NCBI GenBank assembly: GCA_001931875.2
Contig: MSJH02000546.1
Coordinates: 186,001 to 250,000 of the forward strand
Origin: Byssochlamys sp. IMV 00236
Lineage: Eukaryota; Ascomycota; Eurotiomycetes; Eurotiales; Thermoascaceae
Reading direction: 5' to 3'
DNA length: 64,000 nucleotides
The position numbers were made by a program, and so were the translations under genes. This document shows positions 24,201-39,200 of the stretch, piece after piece (within the stretch, counting starts at the first letter, position 1; every line of letters begins with the position of its first letter). The notes under the pieces are model-generated. The model saw only the letters and a list, made by a program, of their open reading frames with translations. It had not been told where the DNA came from and ran no database searches.

Positions 24201-27200
24201 GAGGACATTTCCTCAGCTGGATAACGGTTTGTTCCAACGATTTTTGAAACTCAGATATCCACCGGCAGATTTCCCGGGTATGCTTCATCCTTCTGTTATA
24301 CGTGAAGGAGAATTGCAGTCGTCCTTCGATTACGATCGCGGTGATCTCGAACAGAGCCAGTCGTACTGTCGAAGGACCGACGTCGTCAGTAGTAGCAGAC
24401 TCACTGAGTCGTGATTCTGCATGTTGGAACAACGAGCCCTTTTGCTCCAGCTGTTGAAAACGTCCGAGATAGTTGAACAATACCTCCATCGGGACGTAAG
24501 ATCCTTCAACGTGAAAGCCCTTCTCTGAAGATGACAGATAATGCGCGAGATATGCATTACCACTGACGGAGAGCTTTCGTCTAGTATCCTTGACTTTCTT
24601 CAAGATATCCAATTTGTCGCCTATTTTTGAAATTAGCTAGGAAAACACGAAGGGCCTTTTTTATACTTACCTGACTCAGAAAGGACTTTTAAAGGGCAAA
24701 TAGTGGTAAACCAACCTACAGTCCCTGAAGGATCCATTTCTGGGTCCCACGACTCGCGCCCGTGGCCTTCGTTGAACAAAATCGGAAATCCTCGATCAGA
24801 AAAGACATTGCGAAAGGAATAGATGATTGTCGACAGAAACAAATCTATAGGCTCTGTACGGAACGCTCTATGGCATTCTTCCAAAGCGTATTTCGTAATA
24901 TCCTCGTTCAAGGAAAAGCATTCAACCACTGCATCGGCGTAGATGTTCGGTGTCCTTTCCATACCCCAGTAGTCAATGGGAATCTGACCGATGTTGAACG
25001 GAAGAGGCAATTGCACGTTATTGTTGTGCGCTGAACATAACCTCGACCAAGATTGGAAAGGCAGTGGTACGTCAGCTGGCAAGGATGCCGACTCCATAAA
25101 GTCTTGAACATCTTGGAGTATAATACGCCAAGATACCATGTCAACGCAAAGATGGCTGGCAACCATGAAGAGGACCTGAGTTTTGGGACCTAGGAAAAGA
25201 TCAGCGGCAAATATCGGACCGTCAAATATGTTTAGACATTCTTGACTACTGGCGATCAGTGGTTGCATATTCTGTGTAGCGTCTATATGGTGCGATCGGT
25301 AACGATAGGATGAATCAACTTCCTGTAAACGATGTCAACCTTTAGATTCTCAACAGGGGACAACGTATTAATGAGACCCTACATTCGTAACTGTCTGCTG
25401 CCAAACGCCGTCGACTCCGACGCTGAAACGCGCTCGTAACATAGAATGGCGCTTGATCACGGCCCTGATAGCATGTTCAAGGTTATGCGGCTCTACGGGA
25501 TGAGCCAGCCGAAGGGTGAGACTTTGGTTAAATCGACTTCCTCCATTGAAGTTTCGTGCTGATCGGGTGTAAAGGGTCTGAATTGGAGATAAATCGAAGC
25601 CGTCGCCTATCTTCTCTTGTCGAGAAACTAAGGTGCTGGATCCCGCACTCAAAGCAAGCTTGGAGATGGATTCGCATTGTAAGATTGAATGGAGCGTTAG
25701 ACGCAGGTTTTGCTTGCGTGCCTGAGCCATAACAGACATTGCCGATATACTATCACCACCTATATCGTAACGAGATCAATAAGTGCCTGGATCAATTCCC
25801 ATGGTCTGGAACTCACCTAAGTTCAAGAAAGACTTGTTCAAATCGACGTTCCCTGAGGGTATATTGAGCACTTGAGCACAGATATGTCCGAGCAATTCCT
25901 CATTTCTCGTCATCTCCTTGCTCGATTCTTTGAGATTCGTGTTCGTTATCAAGTTGTACGCATCTTCGGACATGTCTTCGATGAACTTCGAGACGCCTTT
26001 CCTATCAAGCTTTCCGGATACAAGCATCGGCATCTTTTCGAGGGCTACCCATACATGAGGAACCATGTAAGGAGGTAGTCGCTCTGCGAGAAAGCTTCTT
26101 AGTCTCTCTATTTGGGGGAGCGCTTTCTTCAAGCATTTTTTCCTGAGCAGTTCACATGAACTATCTGCGATTGCTTGTGTAGTTGAGTCAAACCCATCCA
26201 GGGTCAGTACCACAACTATTCGACCCCTGCAATGACCCTTCTTTGGCAATAGGACAATGGCCTGATGAACACGTTGATCGGAGATGATGCGGCACTCGAT
26301 TTCTCCAGGATCTATTCGTTGGCCATGGACTTTGACTTGATTGTCCTTACGTCCAATGTATTCAAGTGAGCCATCCGCATTATATCTCACGAGATCACCT
26401 GTTTTATATATCCGCCCCGGTGATTTCAGATTGCCCGCTAGACTCTGTGTCCATGAAGGGTTCTCAATAAATGATGCAGCTGTTGTGGCTGGATCTCGAA
26501 GGTAACCCCTAGCCAATGCCGGGCCTGAGAGAGCAAGTTCACCAATGGCCCCTAGAGGCGCTAGGCGATCTTGATCGCTAATGCTTAGAATCCACGTTGT
26601 AGTCGAAGCAATACCGCGGCCGATACAGTGCGAGCTAGACTCAGGAGTTACAGTCGCATTGACTGTTGAGACAACAGCCGCTTCGGTGGGCCCATAAGCA
26701 TTTATGAGCTTCACAAAGTCTCCCCATCTCGTAATCACATCAGAAGTCATGGCTTCCCCGCCACATACCAGGACCTTCAAACAAGGTACTGTTGCTGGGT
26801 CAATGATTTTTGCAACTGAGGGCGTAAGGAGAGCCCACGAGACGCGGAGATCCTGGATAGCTCCTGAAATGTCCGTAAGGCGTTGCTCTTCATTGGGAAC
26901 GCATATGCATCCACCGGAGATCAGTGTTGTAAATATCTCCATAATCGCAGCATCAAAACTGAGAGATGCAAACTGGAGAACACGAGAAGTATCATTTATG
27001 GACAACACAGGAGCGAACGCTATAGAGCTGCTGGCGAATGCTCTATGTTCGACTATGATGCCCTTTGCGCGGCCGGTTGTCCCCGAAGTGAAGATAACGT
27101 ATGCGACGTTCGATCCACACACTCTCGCTTGGTGAGTTACGTTCGTGTTTGGATTTGAGTGAGAAGTGATGGTGGAACCGTCCACTTCAATACAGCGTTT

Positions 27201-30200
27201 GACGAGTTTCCTGTATCGAGAACTGTAAAGAGGCGAGCATATCATAATCTCCGCTTCCAACTCTTCCAGTATCTCTATATGTCGTCTTATTGGATGCCCT
27301 GGGTCCAATGGCACAAAAGCACCACCGGCCATCAACACACCCATAAGTATAACAGTCGTCCATACTGACCTGCCTATGCACACTGGAACGAAGACTTCGG
27401 GCCCAACGCCGAGCGTAATGAGATACGATGCAAACCGAGAAGCGTACCTGGCTAATCCTTGATACGTGAGCTCTCCGTCCCATGCACAGATTGCCAGAGC
27501 TGTTGGCTGTATAATGTGCCTTTCTTCGAATAATTCGTGTATGCATTTATCGATCGGCTGTGGGTGCAGATGGTTCCAATTGCCTATCTGGTAGATGTCC
27601 TCTGAACTTAACAATTTTAGATCACTGAGTTTCGATGAATTATCCGTGGATAATTCGCTGAGCTGCGTCAGAAGGAATCCAAGTTGATGAAGCAGCCTTT
27701 CTGCCTGCCACCGGGATAACATAGTCTCGTTGTAATGAATACTGATCGCTATCCCAGCACCAGTGATATTGCATTCGACAACTAAGGGATATGTTAGAAA
27801 GCCTTGGTTAGACTCCGATGATTCAAATGCCCATAGGCGTTCATCTAAATTCTCCCTGGAAGTCTGTGTGATCAACAGGTTCTGGAAGTCACATGCAACA
27901 GACGTGTCTTCACTGAGGCGTCGGATACATTGCAGCCCCGAGTGTTGATGTGGTATCATATCTGTCGTTATTCTGTGCACCTCTTGCAGATACTGTGATA
28001 TTGACCACTGGCGGTCTAGAACGATCCGAGTGGGAACAGTGGTCAACACAGGACCAATTATCTCAGATGCTCCAGCTATTTCACTGTTCCGACCAGTCAG
28101 AGTTTCCCCAAAGCAGACATCATTAGAGCCTGTATGTGATGAAACTGAAATAGCCCAGGCTGCCCGGACAAGTTCTGGGACAGTGATATCCTTCCTAAGA
28201 GCAGCGTACGAAAACTCTTTATCGCCGCTTATGGACTGCATAGGTGACGTTTCGCTTGATGGGAAGCTCCCAGCCAGTGGGAAGTGGGTAGGGGAGGAAT
28301 TCGCAAGGTAGGACGTCCAGAATTTATCTGAGTCTGATGTATCTCTGTGAAGGAGATAGCGGATAAACTTGGCGTAAGAAGACTCTGCTGGCCTTGACGC
28401 TCTGTCAAAGTATATGTCCTCCACTCTGCGGAAGATAAGATTCAAACTCCAACCATCATAGAGAGCATGGTGTATAGACAACACGAAATAACGTCTCGCG
28501 GATTGAGGCGCTGTTATTAGTGTAAATTGTAATGGCAGCGCTCCATTATGTTGTGTCATGACGATGGGTTGCCTTTCAACCTTCTGCAAGCTCTCGGCAG
28601 CGTACCAGCAGATAGAATTGTGTTTGGTCACGACTTGAAGGATTCCTTCAGAAGACGTATGTATTATTCGAGTTCGCAGCATATCATATTCATTGACAGC
28701 TTGTTGCCAAGCAGCTTTGAAGCGGTCAAGATTTGTGGCCTCGTCAAGTCGAAACGTGAGTTGAGCAACGTAAGCACCGACTTTCTTAATAGAAAGTGCA
28801 ATTAAACCTTCCTGTAGCGGACTGCATGGGTAAACATCAGACACTGAATCTTTGTCAATTTGACACTCGGCGGCTGCTTCGCGGATCGTATGTTCTATGG
28901 AAGTCGCTGTCTGCAATAAGCTGAAAGGTTTTGGCCTGGGTGTAAGCGCATCATTTAAAGGCTCGCAGTGAGTAGCCATATCGGTCAACAGAGGATAGCG
29001 GAAGATGTCGACTGCTCGAAGTAAGATCCGTTGTGACCGCGCCTCTCCAATGAGACGAATTGCTGCCAATGAATCACCACCGAGTTCAAAAAAATTGCTA
29101 TCGGCATGAATTGAACCTTGAGGAAGACTCAATACTTTCTCCCATAAGGCCAGCAGTGAATCCTCCGCTTTTGTTCCAGTCCTGCGACCTTTGGCGTCTT
29201 TGATTAGCGTATAGGGCTTCATCTCTTCCCTCGAGAGCATCTCCGCAGCCTTTCGGAGTCTGAGGCGGTCGAGCTTTCCAGAAGTGGCCCACGGCAAACT
29301 ATGGATAGGAAAGAATAGCTTTGGAACCATGTATGCAGGTAATATTGCCGTCAATGAATCTTTTAACTCCCGCGCTAGTGAGTGGATGGGCACAGTCATT
29401 AGTAGCAGAAGTTCCTCCGAGTGATTTGATTTATCATGCCCAGGCGGAGAGTAAGCATATTTGGGTTCGTTTGGGACTGTGAAAAAGACAGCGAGTTTCT
29501 TTGCTGATGTTCTCTTTTCGCCGACTACTAAGTCAACAGCCACTTGGCTTTCGTCAGGAAGGCATTTTCTGCATTGATATTCGATCTCCCCTAACTCCAC
29601 GCGCTGGCCATTAAGCTTGACCTGGTTGTCTATTCGAGACAGATAGCTGATGCTTCCGTCGAGATTGTATCGCACGAGATCTCCTGTCCGGTACATGCGT
29701 CCTTTAGGCTCTGGAATGCCTGTTAGGTGGCGGTCCCTTGCCCACGCTGGGGCTTCAACGAAAACTTCCCTGGTTCTAGCTTCGTCGTTGAGATATCCAC
29801 GTGCAACAGCGCAGCCTTCAATGATGAGCTCACCGATTGCTCCAAGTGGCATAAGACGATGGTGGTTTTGCGGATCCGTTATCCACGAACGTCCAGAAAC
29901 AGCGCGTCCGATTGTTCTGGGATCCCGATTGACGATGTCGCCTCCAGGGTCGACTTTGGTATCTCCAATGCACAAGACAGTACATTCTGTTGGGCCATAT
30001 GCGTTTATGAGACATGTGCTCTTTGCCCATTTCTCAATGAATTCCGCTGGCATAGCCTCACCACCTGAGAGAAGGGTCTTCAGCGTAGGGACTTCCTCAG
30101 GATTTATAGTATTCCCAACAGCCGGCGTCATAAAAGCCCAATTAGCATTTAAGCGCCTTATAGCCCCAGCTATATCATTCAATCGATCATCATCGCTCGG

Positions 30201-33200
30201 TACACAGATGCAGCCGCCACTGACCAACGTACTCAGAATTTCCATGATACTAGCATCAAACGTGTAAGATGCAAACTGGAACACACGACTCATAGAGTTC
30301 ATGTGAAATGCTTTCATGAAGGCAAACGAGTTGGTGGAAATTGAAACATGTTCGATGACTGTGCCTTTTGGCTTTCCTGTGGAACCGGAAGTAAAGATCA
30401 TATAAGCCGCATTGGTGGGTTTGGTGCAAGCTGGGGTAAACGAAGGTGAGATATCGTCCATCCTGCACATAGCATCTCGACTAACAACAAGAGCTAGTTT
30501 CGAAATCCGGCGAGCCTTATTTTCATACTTCGAGGAGCATAAAGTAAGGGGACCATTGGTAGTCTCTACGAGGTCCCGCAAGCGTTTTTCTGGGTGCGCT
30601 GGATCGAGTGAGACAAAGGCACCGCCTGCCTTAAGAACAGCAAGTTGAGCAACAATAGCCCACGGGGACTTTTCAAAACACAGCGTTACGAAGACTTCTG
30701 CTTGGACGCCGTGCGCCCGTAAATGTACCGCTAGAGTCATCGATAGTTTCTCAAGCTCTTCGTAAGTAAAGCTCGCATCCCAGGCACAGACTGCTGGTGT
30801 TGAGGGTGGGCGTGTCAAGGCATGCTCTGCAATGATTTCATGAACACATCTTTCAACTCTTTCAGGGATGCTGTCATTCCAGTCGCACAGGCGCTGGTAA
30901 TGGCGAGGGCTGGCAAAGTTAAGATCTCCTATCGTACTGACGCGATCTCGACGAAGAATGTCGTCCAAAATGTGCCCGAACGTGTCGACGATGTATTCTG
31001 CGTTTTCATCAGAGAGGCTATTGGACCAATAGCTGAAATGAACTTCCAGAGAGTGGTCTGACGCTTCCACGTTGACAACAATCATGTACTCGCTAGGGTC
31101 ATTCACTTCAAGAAGGTCAAAAACCAATGAGCCATTCTCGGATCCTTCAACTTGACGTCTTTGATAGTTGAAGACAGTATTGAATAGGGGCGTCTCCGAC
31201 AGTCCAAGGACGTGTTGCACTTCGGCGAGAGAGACAGCCTGATGCTCCATACTTCTGACGAAATCCGTCTTAGCTCTGAGTAGGACATCGATCAAGCTGA
31301 GTTCGTCTGTGAGTCTAATCCGGCATACTAGCATGTTGATGAAAGCTCCGATGGCATCCTGTATACCGCTGACTGGTATATCCCTTCCCGAAGCTAAATA
31401 ACCGAAACAGATATCGCCAGAACCCGTGTAACATCGAAGGACTAAACCCCAGACCAGCTGGAGCAAATTAGACACAGTCACTCCTGCGTCTCTGCAGAAC
31501 TCGTGTAGGCCGTTCATGTTTTGCAATTCCAGCACTCGTGATTTGAGCCGTTTTTCTCCTTTATCTTCACAGAGTGACGGAAAGATGCAAGGCTCTATAC
31601 CGTCGACATACTTCTTCCAGTACGTAATAGATTGAGCTTTAGAGCCCGACTGTAGATATTGGATGAAATCGCCGCACACACGTCCTACTGATAGTTCTGG
31701 TCCTCTTTTCATATACGAATTGGACAGATCTCGCAGAAGAAGCGGCATAGAGGAACCGTCGCATATGGCATGACTAAGGTCAAAACGGCACAGGATGCGT
31801 CCCGAATCTGTCTTGCAGATTGCTAATCGATGTGGAGGCTTCTTATCTGTGTAATCCAGACGTTCGATGTCAGATAGAAACTCATATGCCTTCTCATCGT
31901 CGCACTCATAGCGGAGTGTCCTAGGGCATGTGGCTTTGAGGACCACCTGATCTATGAAAGATTCGCCGGGAAGGCTATCAATAAAGATCGTCCGTAACGA
32001 TTGATGGCGCTGTACTACATTCTGCCATGCCTCCTCAAGCCTTTCAATATCGACAGGTTTGTCGGCTTCAGTTGACCGAATTTCAAAAATTACCGTGTAA
32101 GCATATTTCTGGGGGTCTCTCAATTGAGACAAGAGCATTCCCAGCTGCATCGGAGAACATGGAAACATGTTTTCGACTTCCTCCAGTGATGAAATGCCTA
32201 GACTATTCAAGTGCTGGGACAGGTGGTCTATTCCGTCATATGTTAGAGGAAGAAGAGGAAAGTCACTCAATGTCGGTCCAGTTCTATACTTCCTGAGCTC
32301 TTCGGGGGCCAGTCGGAGCATGTTTGTGAAATTGCTGAACCACCTCCGCAGCTCATTCTGGCGTGTCATAAATCTGTTGTATGAGAACGAAATATCCAAG
32401 GACCCTTGGTTGATCATCGCAGATATCTCAAGTAGCGCAAAACGAGGTACGTCGTTTCCAATATCAGTCGTTGCGTTTATCGCTTGGCCTGTTCCATTAA
32501 GCGGTCGAACTAACGCATTTGAGCTTCCGTTGTCATTGAACTGCCCTAGGTAGTTGAATATAATTTCCATTGGCCAATGACTCTTATAGTAATCGCCATC
32601 ACTTGTCAGGAATCGACGGGCAAAGTATTGACGGCCTTGATGAGGTGTTCGGTTGCGCAAGTCCTTGATCCAACGAACACATTTGGCAAAGTCGCCGTCT
32701 GTATGCAAGTTGTGTTAGTCACTTAGCCGACTCGTAAAATCTTCCATTAAAAAGGGTTTCGGGCATAGGTTGTGATGGAATTTGCCTACCTTCAAGGGAA
32801 TGCTTCTGCCTTGGCAGATGCACAGGAGTGAGCGTCGTAAACCATCCAACAGTATGCCAAGGATCAATGCTTGAGTCCCAAGTTTCACGCCCATGTCCCT
32901 CGTTATAGATCGCAGGGGGTCTCTCGCGATCCGTGAATGTAGCAGCAAATGACAGTAGCAGTGCCGCTAGTATCACATTGACAATTTCTGTCTCTCCGTC
33001 TACACGGCAGAACGTCAATAGCTTTTGACTGATGTGATAATCGAATTTAATGTCCTCCGTTGTAATATCCCTGTAGAGATTGACGTGCTCTTGCATACCC
33101 CAGTAAGAAAAGTCAGCAATCGGAATATCACCCTCGAGTGGGAGCGGAAATCCTGATTTTTGCGTTCTTGCTTTTTCTGTCTGAAGTCGGCACCACGTCC

Positions 33201-36200
33201 TGAACGAGACAGAGGGTGGGACTGTCATTGATAAAGATTGTAAAAGGTTCTCTAGATCTTCAATGATGATACGCCATGATACTATATCCACCACAAGATG
33301 ATGAGCAGTTATGAAGAGAATATCATCGTCAGACCCAGTCTCGAACAAAGCGGCAGCTATGAGTGGGCCTTCGGTGATGCTGAGACTTTTCTGCATGGAT
33401 TCCATGATTCGCTCGATCTCTGAATCCTTCTGGTCTTTGAAAATAGATAGATGGTATGATCCGTCCACTGTATGGTGAATATGCTGTCTCCAGATATTGT
33501 CACCAGATCTGGAAAACCGAGCACGTAGCATTGGATGCCGCCTCACGAGTATGTCAAACGCCGCTTTGACAGGATGTGGGCTTGCAGACTGTCTGACTTG
33601 CAGCATTATACTCTGGTTGAAACGAGTATCTTTTCCATTCACGTATAGAAAATAGAGTTTTTGTATCGGGGACAAGTCAAATTCCTGTTCATCTTCATCA
33701 TCATATAGAACTTCTTCCGGTACAGTGGCCAAGAGGGCGAGTTCTGTGATAGATCGGCTGGACATGATATCTCTAACAGTGACTGCTAGATTCTCTGACC
33801 GGCATTTCGACATTACCTGCATTGCTGACATGCTGTCCCCACCCTGAGAATGCATTAGTCTTCATTTCGCGATGGAAGGGCTGCACTCACAAGACGAATA
33901 AACGATCGATTCAATCCTATTTTCCCCACCGGAAGATTCAGAACTTCGCTCCATATTTCTTGAAGACGGTATTCTGTAGCATTGGCCTTCCGGGATTCGT
34001 CTGTGTCGTCAAGTTCGTAAGAGGCCATTCGTCCATAAGTGTCCTCGCTCAACCTCCCAAGAAACTGCGTGATTGCGTTTCTATCCAACTTTCCAGAGGG
34101 CATCAATGGAAGTCTTCGCAACACTATCCAGCGGGATGGTATCATGTACACAGGGACAACAGACTCAAGTCGTCTTCTGATATTTGCGATGTTGGTTGAA
34201 ACAGACTTTCCGTCAACCACTGTAAACTCTTCTAAAGAGGAAGAGCTCGTAAGGTCTTTCAGAGCCAAAGCAGCTACTAATTTTCCGGCACAAGGACCTA
34301 GTTTCGGTAGTGCCACAATGGCCTGGTGAACTAGATTTTCTCTTCTGAGGTAATATTCCACTTCCTCAAGTTCAATGCGCTGTCCGTGGAGTTTGGCTTG
34401 GTTATCTTTGCGGCCAACGTATAAGATCTCACCAGAACAATCAGGAGCATACTTGACCAGATCACCAGTCTTATACACACGCCTTTCATGATTTGTAAAA
34501 GGGTATATCCCTGTTACAGGCCAGCCTGGGTTGCGGATGAATGATTCAGCTGTTTTGGCTTCGTTATTGAGATACCCTCTGCCAACAGTCGGCCCCTCGA
34601 TAACCAGTTCGCCTATACAACCAACCGGCATAAGCCTATGGTGATTGTTTGGGTCCACAATCCAGCAAGTGTCTACGGGATGTCCAAGGTTTTTCGGATC
34701 TGTCTTTGTTGTCATCCCTGTCTTGAAAGCCGCCGCCACGGAACATTCGCTGGGCCCATAGCCATTGACGAGAACAACACTCTGAGCCCAGGTCAAGATG
34801 TGATTCTGGGTCATTGGTTCACCAACAAGCACTAGAGTCCGTAGACCTGGAACTTCCGAAGGTCTAATTAATTGGGCGACTGATGGGGTGAGAATGGCGG
34901 TAGTCACTTCCATTTCGTTGATAGCGTCTCCAAGGGCGTTAAGCCGAGTATTCTCATCCGGTACACAGACGCATCCACCAGCAAGGAGAGTTGTCAGTAT
35001 CTCAATGAGGCTTGCATCAAATGTGTAAGAGGCAAATTGCAATACTCTGGAGTCGTGTGATATTAGCGAAGCTGCTGCCTGCTTACGAGATCCAGAGCAA
35101 AAACCGGCATGTTCAACTGTGATGTGTCAGCGTTTCCAGTAACTACATGATTACATATATGAAATAGTGTGCTGTACTTATTATCCCTTTGGGATTTCCC
35201 GTGGTTCCTGAGGTGAACATTATATATGCCGGGTCATTGGGTGTGCAGAGGGGAGTTTCAAACTCAGAAAGAGATTGGTCCTTCAGCAGTGCAACGTTGA
35301 TAGGAAGAACTCTATTTGAAAACCCCCTACACAAATTCTCATACCCCTCTGAGCATATAATAATTTCAGATCTGAGATCTTTCACTATAGCTCTCAACCG
35401 CGAAGTCGGATGCTTCGGATCCAAAGGTACAAAAGCCGCACCAGCCTTCAGTATCCCCAAAATAGCAACGATAGAGAGGCCTGACGGATTTAAGCACATT
35501 GGAACAAACCAGGCATTTCCTTGCCGTGGCTTATATTCAGATATATAATGTGCAAGCAATGTTGACATTTTATCGAGTTCTTCATAGGTCAATGTGACAT
35601 CCCATGAGCATACTGCTGGTGCTTCAGGTTGAGATATTGCATTGTCATGTACCATGTCGTGAATGCACCTGTCGACAATCTTTAGCTGTTTCGAGTTCCA
35701 TTTTTGTATGGTCATGAGATCTTCGTGTCCAAGAAGCTCCAGTTGGCCGATTTTCTTTTCTTGGTTGTCACTCGAGCACAGCTTCTCGAGAAACGTCTCG
35801 AGTTGGGAGAATAGCCTCTCTGTTTGTACTGCCGGTATAACATGTTTGTCGTAATTCGCAAGGATCTCCAGCTTCTCATGACCAACTTTACACGTAACAT
35901 TGAGAGGATACGTGAAAAACCGAGATTGTAGAGATTCCTTCTGCAGGAGATTCCACATCTCTTCAGACGGCCCTTCCCTTTCATGTTCGATTGTGAGTAT
36001 ATTCTGAAAATCACAAGATATTGATGCATCCGCACTAAGTCGCTTGATATGGTGCAACCCTGCGAATTGATACGGAAGTGTTTCTGTCAGTTGCTTCTGG
36101 AAAAGTTCTAAGAAGCACTTAACACTCATGTCCTTGTCAATCTTCACTCTGGTAGGCACAATCGCCATGGTAGGACCAATAATTTCAGTGATGCCTTTGA

Positions 36201-39200
36201 CGGGAACATCGCGGCCTGTTAGGATTTCCCCGAACACTACATCATCGGATCCTGAGAAAGCCGAAAGCGCAAGGGCCCAAGCCGCCCTCACTAATGAAGA
36301 CACAGTTATATCAGGTAATGAAGGCTTCCATATCCTCGAAGTACGTTGTGTGGTATCATTTGCTTCGACTCGGTAAGACTGGTCAATCAGACGCGGAAAT
36401 TGTACAGACGCAGGGCTTTCCAGACGTGAACGCCAGAAATTATCGGACTCCTGTTTATCAATAGCAGATAGAAATCCTATGAACGCAGTGTAATTGGCCG
36501 GTACTGTCTGCGTTGGATCGTGGGTGTTATTGTACAGCCTTTCAACCGTATCGAGAAGTATGGGTATGCTCCAGCCATCGTAAAGTGCATGGTGAATGGT
36601 CCACACGAAGTATCGAGTTTCCTTATCTCGGCCAACAATGGTGTACTCACTAAGAACACCCCCGTTTCTACATGGCAATGAGGCGCAAATCTCCGGTAGA
36701 TCCTCGAGCTGCCCTAATGACCTCCAAGTCATTGGCTGTTTGATCACTGTTTGGAAAAATCCGTTAGTCTTCGTGTGCACCACTCTTGTCCGAAGGATGG
36801 GTTGTGATTGCCAGGCGGCCTCCCAAGAACGTTTAAACCTTTCGATGTCAATACTCTTGGGCAAGCGATAAATATTCCTCGTTATGTATGCTTCTGGCTG
36901 TCCTTCCGTAAGCGCGAGGAGTCCTTCCTGGATGGGTGTACACGGGTATATATCCTCCAGGAATTCCACGGCAACTTTACAGAGTGTAGCTATCTCCTCC
37001 TTCAGATTGCTGGCAGAAATTCCTTCCTGTATGAGGGAAAAGGACGTGTAGGTAAAGGTTGGGTCATTGCTCAAATTACCCAACGACGAAGTGACATTTT
37101 TCGCCATTTCCGAGAGTGTTGGTGTCTGGAAGATATTCGCTACGGTGAGTGTCAAACCAACTTCCCTCGCGGCAGAGGCAAGTCGAATAGCTCCAACTGA
37201 GTCTCCTCCGTGGATAAAGAACGTATCATCAGCGCCGATATTTCTAGCTTCCACACCTAGGACCGAAGCCCACAGCATCTGGAGCAGGTTCTCAGCCGGT
37301 GTTGACGGGCGTCTGCCGCTTTTCTCTCCCATCCTGTAAGAAGATATATCTTTCGCCGGAAGGCTTTGGACCAAGCCTCTTAGTTTTCGACGATCTAGTT
37401 TGCCAGATGAAGTGAGTGGCATACTTGCAACTGGTATCCATAGCTGTGGGATCATCGAACGTGGTAACGAGCCAGATAGAGCAGCCTCCAAAGAGGACAT
37501 AGTAGATCTGAGCATATTAGACATCGGCAATAAACATTGCTCATCGTCTATGTGATTTGCGTCGATATTTTCTAGTAGCACAAAAGCCACCAGAACATTT
37601 CCGTCCAGCTTCTCATTTCTGACTGTGATCAAGTCAACTGCCGCTTGGCCTCTAGCAGGAAGGCCACTCTTGATGTGATGTTCGATCTCGCCAAGCTCTA
37701 TACGCCGCCCATTGAGTTTTACTTGGGAATCCTTTCGTCCCAAGTAGATCAGCGACCCATCGGAATTGTATCGGACCAGATCGCCAGTTTTGTACATTCT
37801 CCATCTAGGGTTTTCACTATCCTCACATTCCCTAGAAATACCGCCATTGCATCGGAACATTGGTCTCCATTTTGGGTTTTCGATGAACGATTCTTTCGTC
37901 TTCTCTTCATCTTTGAGATAACCACGTGCGAGGATTGGACCTTCGACCAGTAACTCACCAACGCAACCTATAGGAACTAGGAGGTCATGGTCTCTCGGAT
38001 CCACTACCCAAGATATACTTCCAATGCTGCGACCAATATTGTTGATTTCCTTCGATTCGCCGGCATTGGGGTTCACAGTGCAGTTTACTGAACATTCGGA
38101 CGGGCCGTACACGTTGTATAGAGGTACGTGCTTTCCCCATAATTCCCTTACATCATTTGTCAAGGGTTCGCCCCCAACCGCAATTGCCTTTATGCCTGAG
38201 ACATCGCTAGGACAGAGTAAACTCGCCACCGTGGGTGTAAGATCGACGAAGTTTGCTTTCAGCATATTGATAGCTGTCGCAAGATTACCCAGTCGATCAC
38301 TATCTGACGGCACGCAGACACAGCCTCCGTGCACAAGGGTTGTGAATATTTCTTCGAGGCTGAGATCGAAAGTATAACCAGCGAACTGCAAGAATCTTGT
38401 AGAGTCGCTGACTCCGAGTGCAGACCCATGGCTAATAGCACTAGTGATGAACGCTCTGTGCTCAAGGACGACGCCCTTGGGTTTTCCCGTGCTACCAGAT
38501 GTGAAGATGACAAATGCAGCGTTCGAAGGTCTCGCAATTGTATATGACCTTGCACTATCCGCTGGCAATCTTTCCATGAAGTGTTTGCTCACGGTGACGA
38601 TGTCGGGAACAATACGGTCAAATAGGTGTGTCCATTCTGGGGCTGCGAGAATGACCCGGGCACCGATATCGACTATCCTAGCATGTAGAGATGACTTAGG
38701 GTATGTCGCATCTAGAGGGACACAACAAGCCCCTGCCTTCAATACTGCCAGCATTGAAATTATCATCCATGCCGATTTGTCGAAGCATAAAGGTACGAAG
38801 GTCTCGGCAGTGAGTCCGAGCTGAATGAGATGATCTGCTAATTTCGATGATAAGTCACTAAGCTCTGCATACGTGAAAGATCCGTCCCAGGCACATATAG
38901 CTTCAGAGTCTGGTCGCTTTTTGACTTGCTCCTCGATCACCTCGTGAATACAACAACTGACGCTGGCAGGCAAGTTGTTATTCCAGATTGCTATTTGCCG
39001 TTTATTGTCGTCACTAATCGTATCTAGCATCCCTACCTCCTCTGTTGGATGTTCAAGGGTGTTTTGCAGCGACCGCAAGAAGGTTCCGGCTATGTTCGTG
39101 CCTTGTTCATGCGCTATAGCGTCGTTCCAGTAGTCCATGGTAATAGCCAGATCGTCATCGGAGGCTTCAATATTTACTGACAATTGATATTCTGTCGGAT

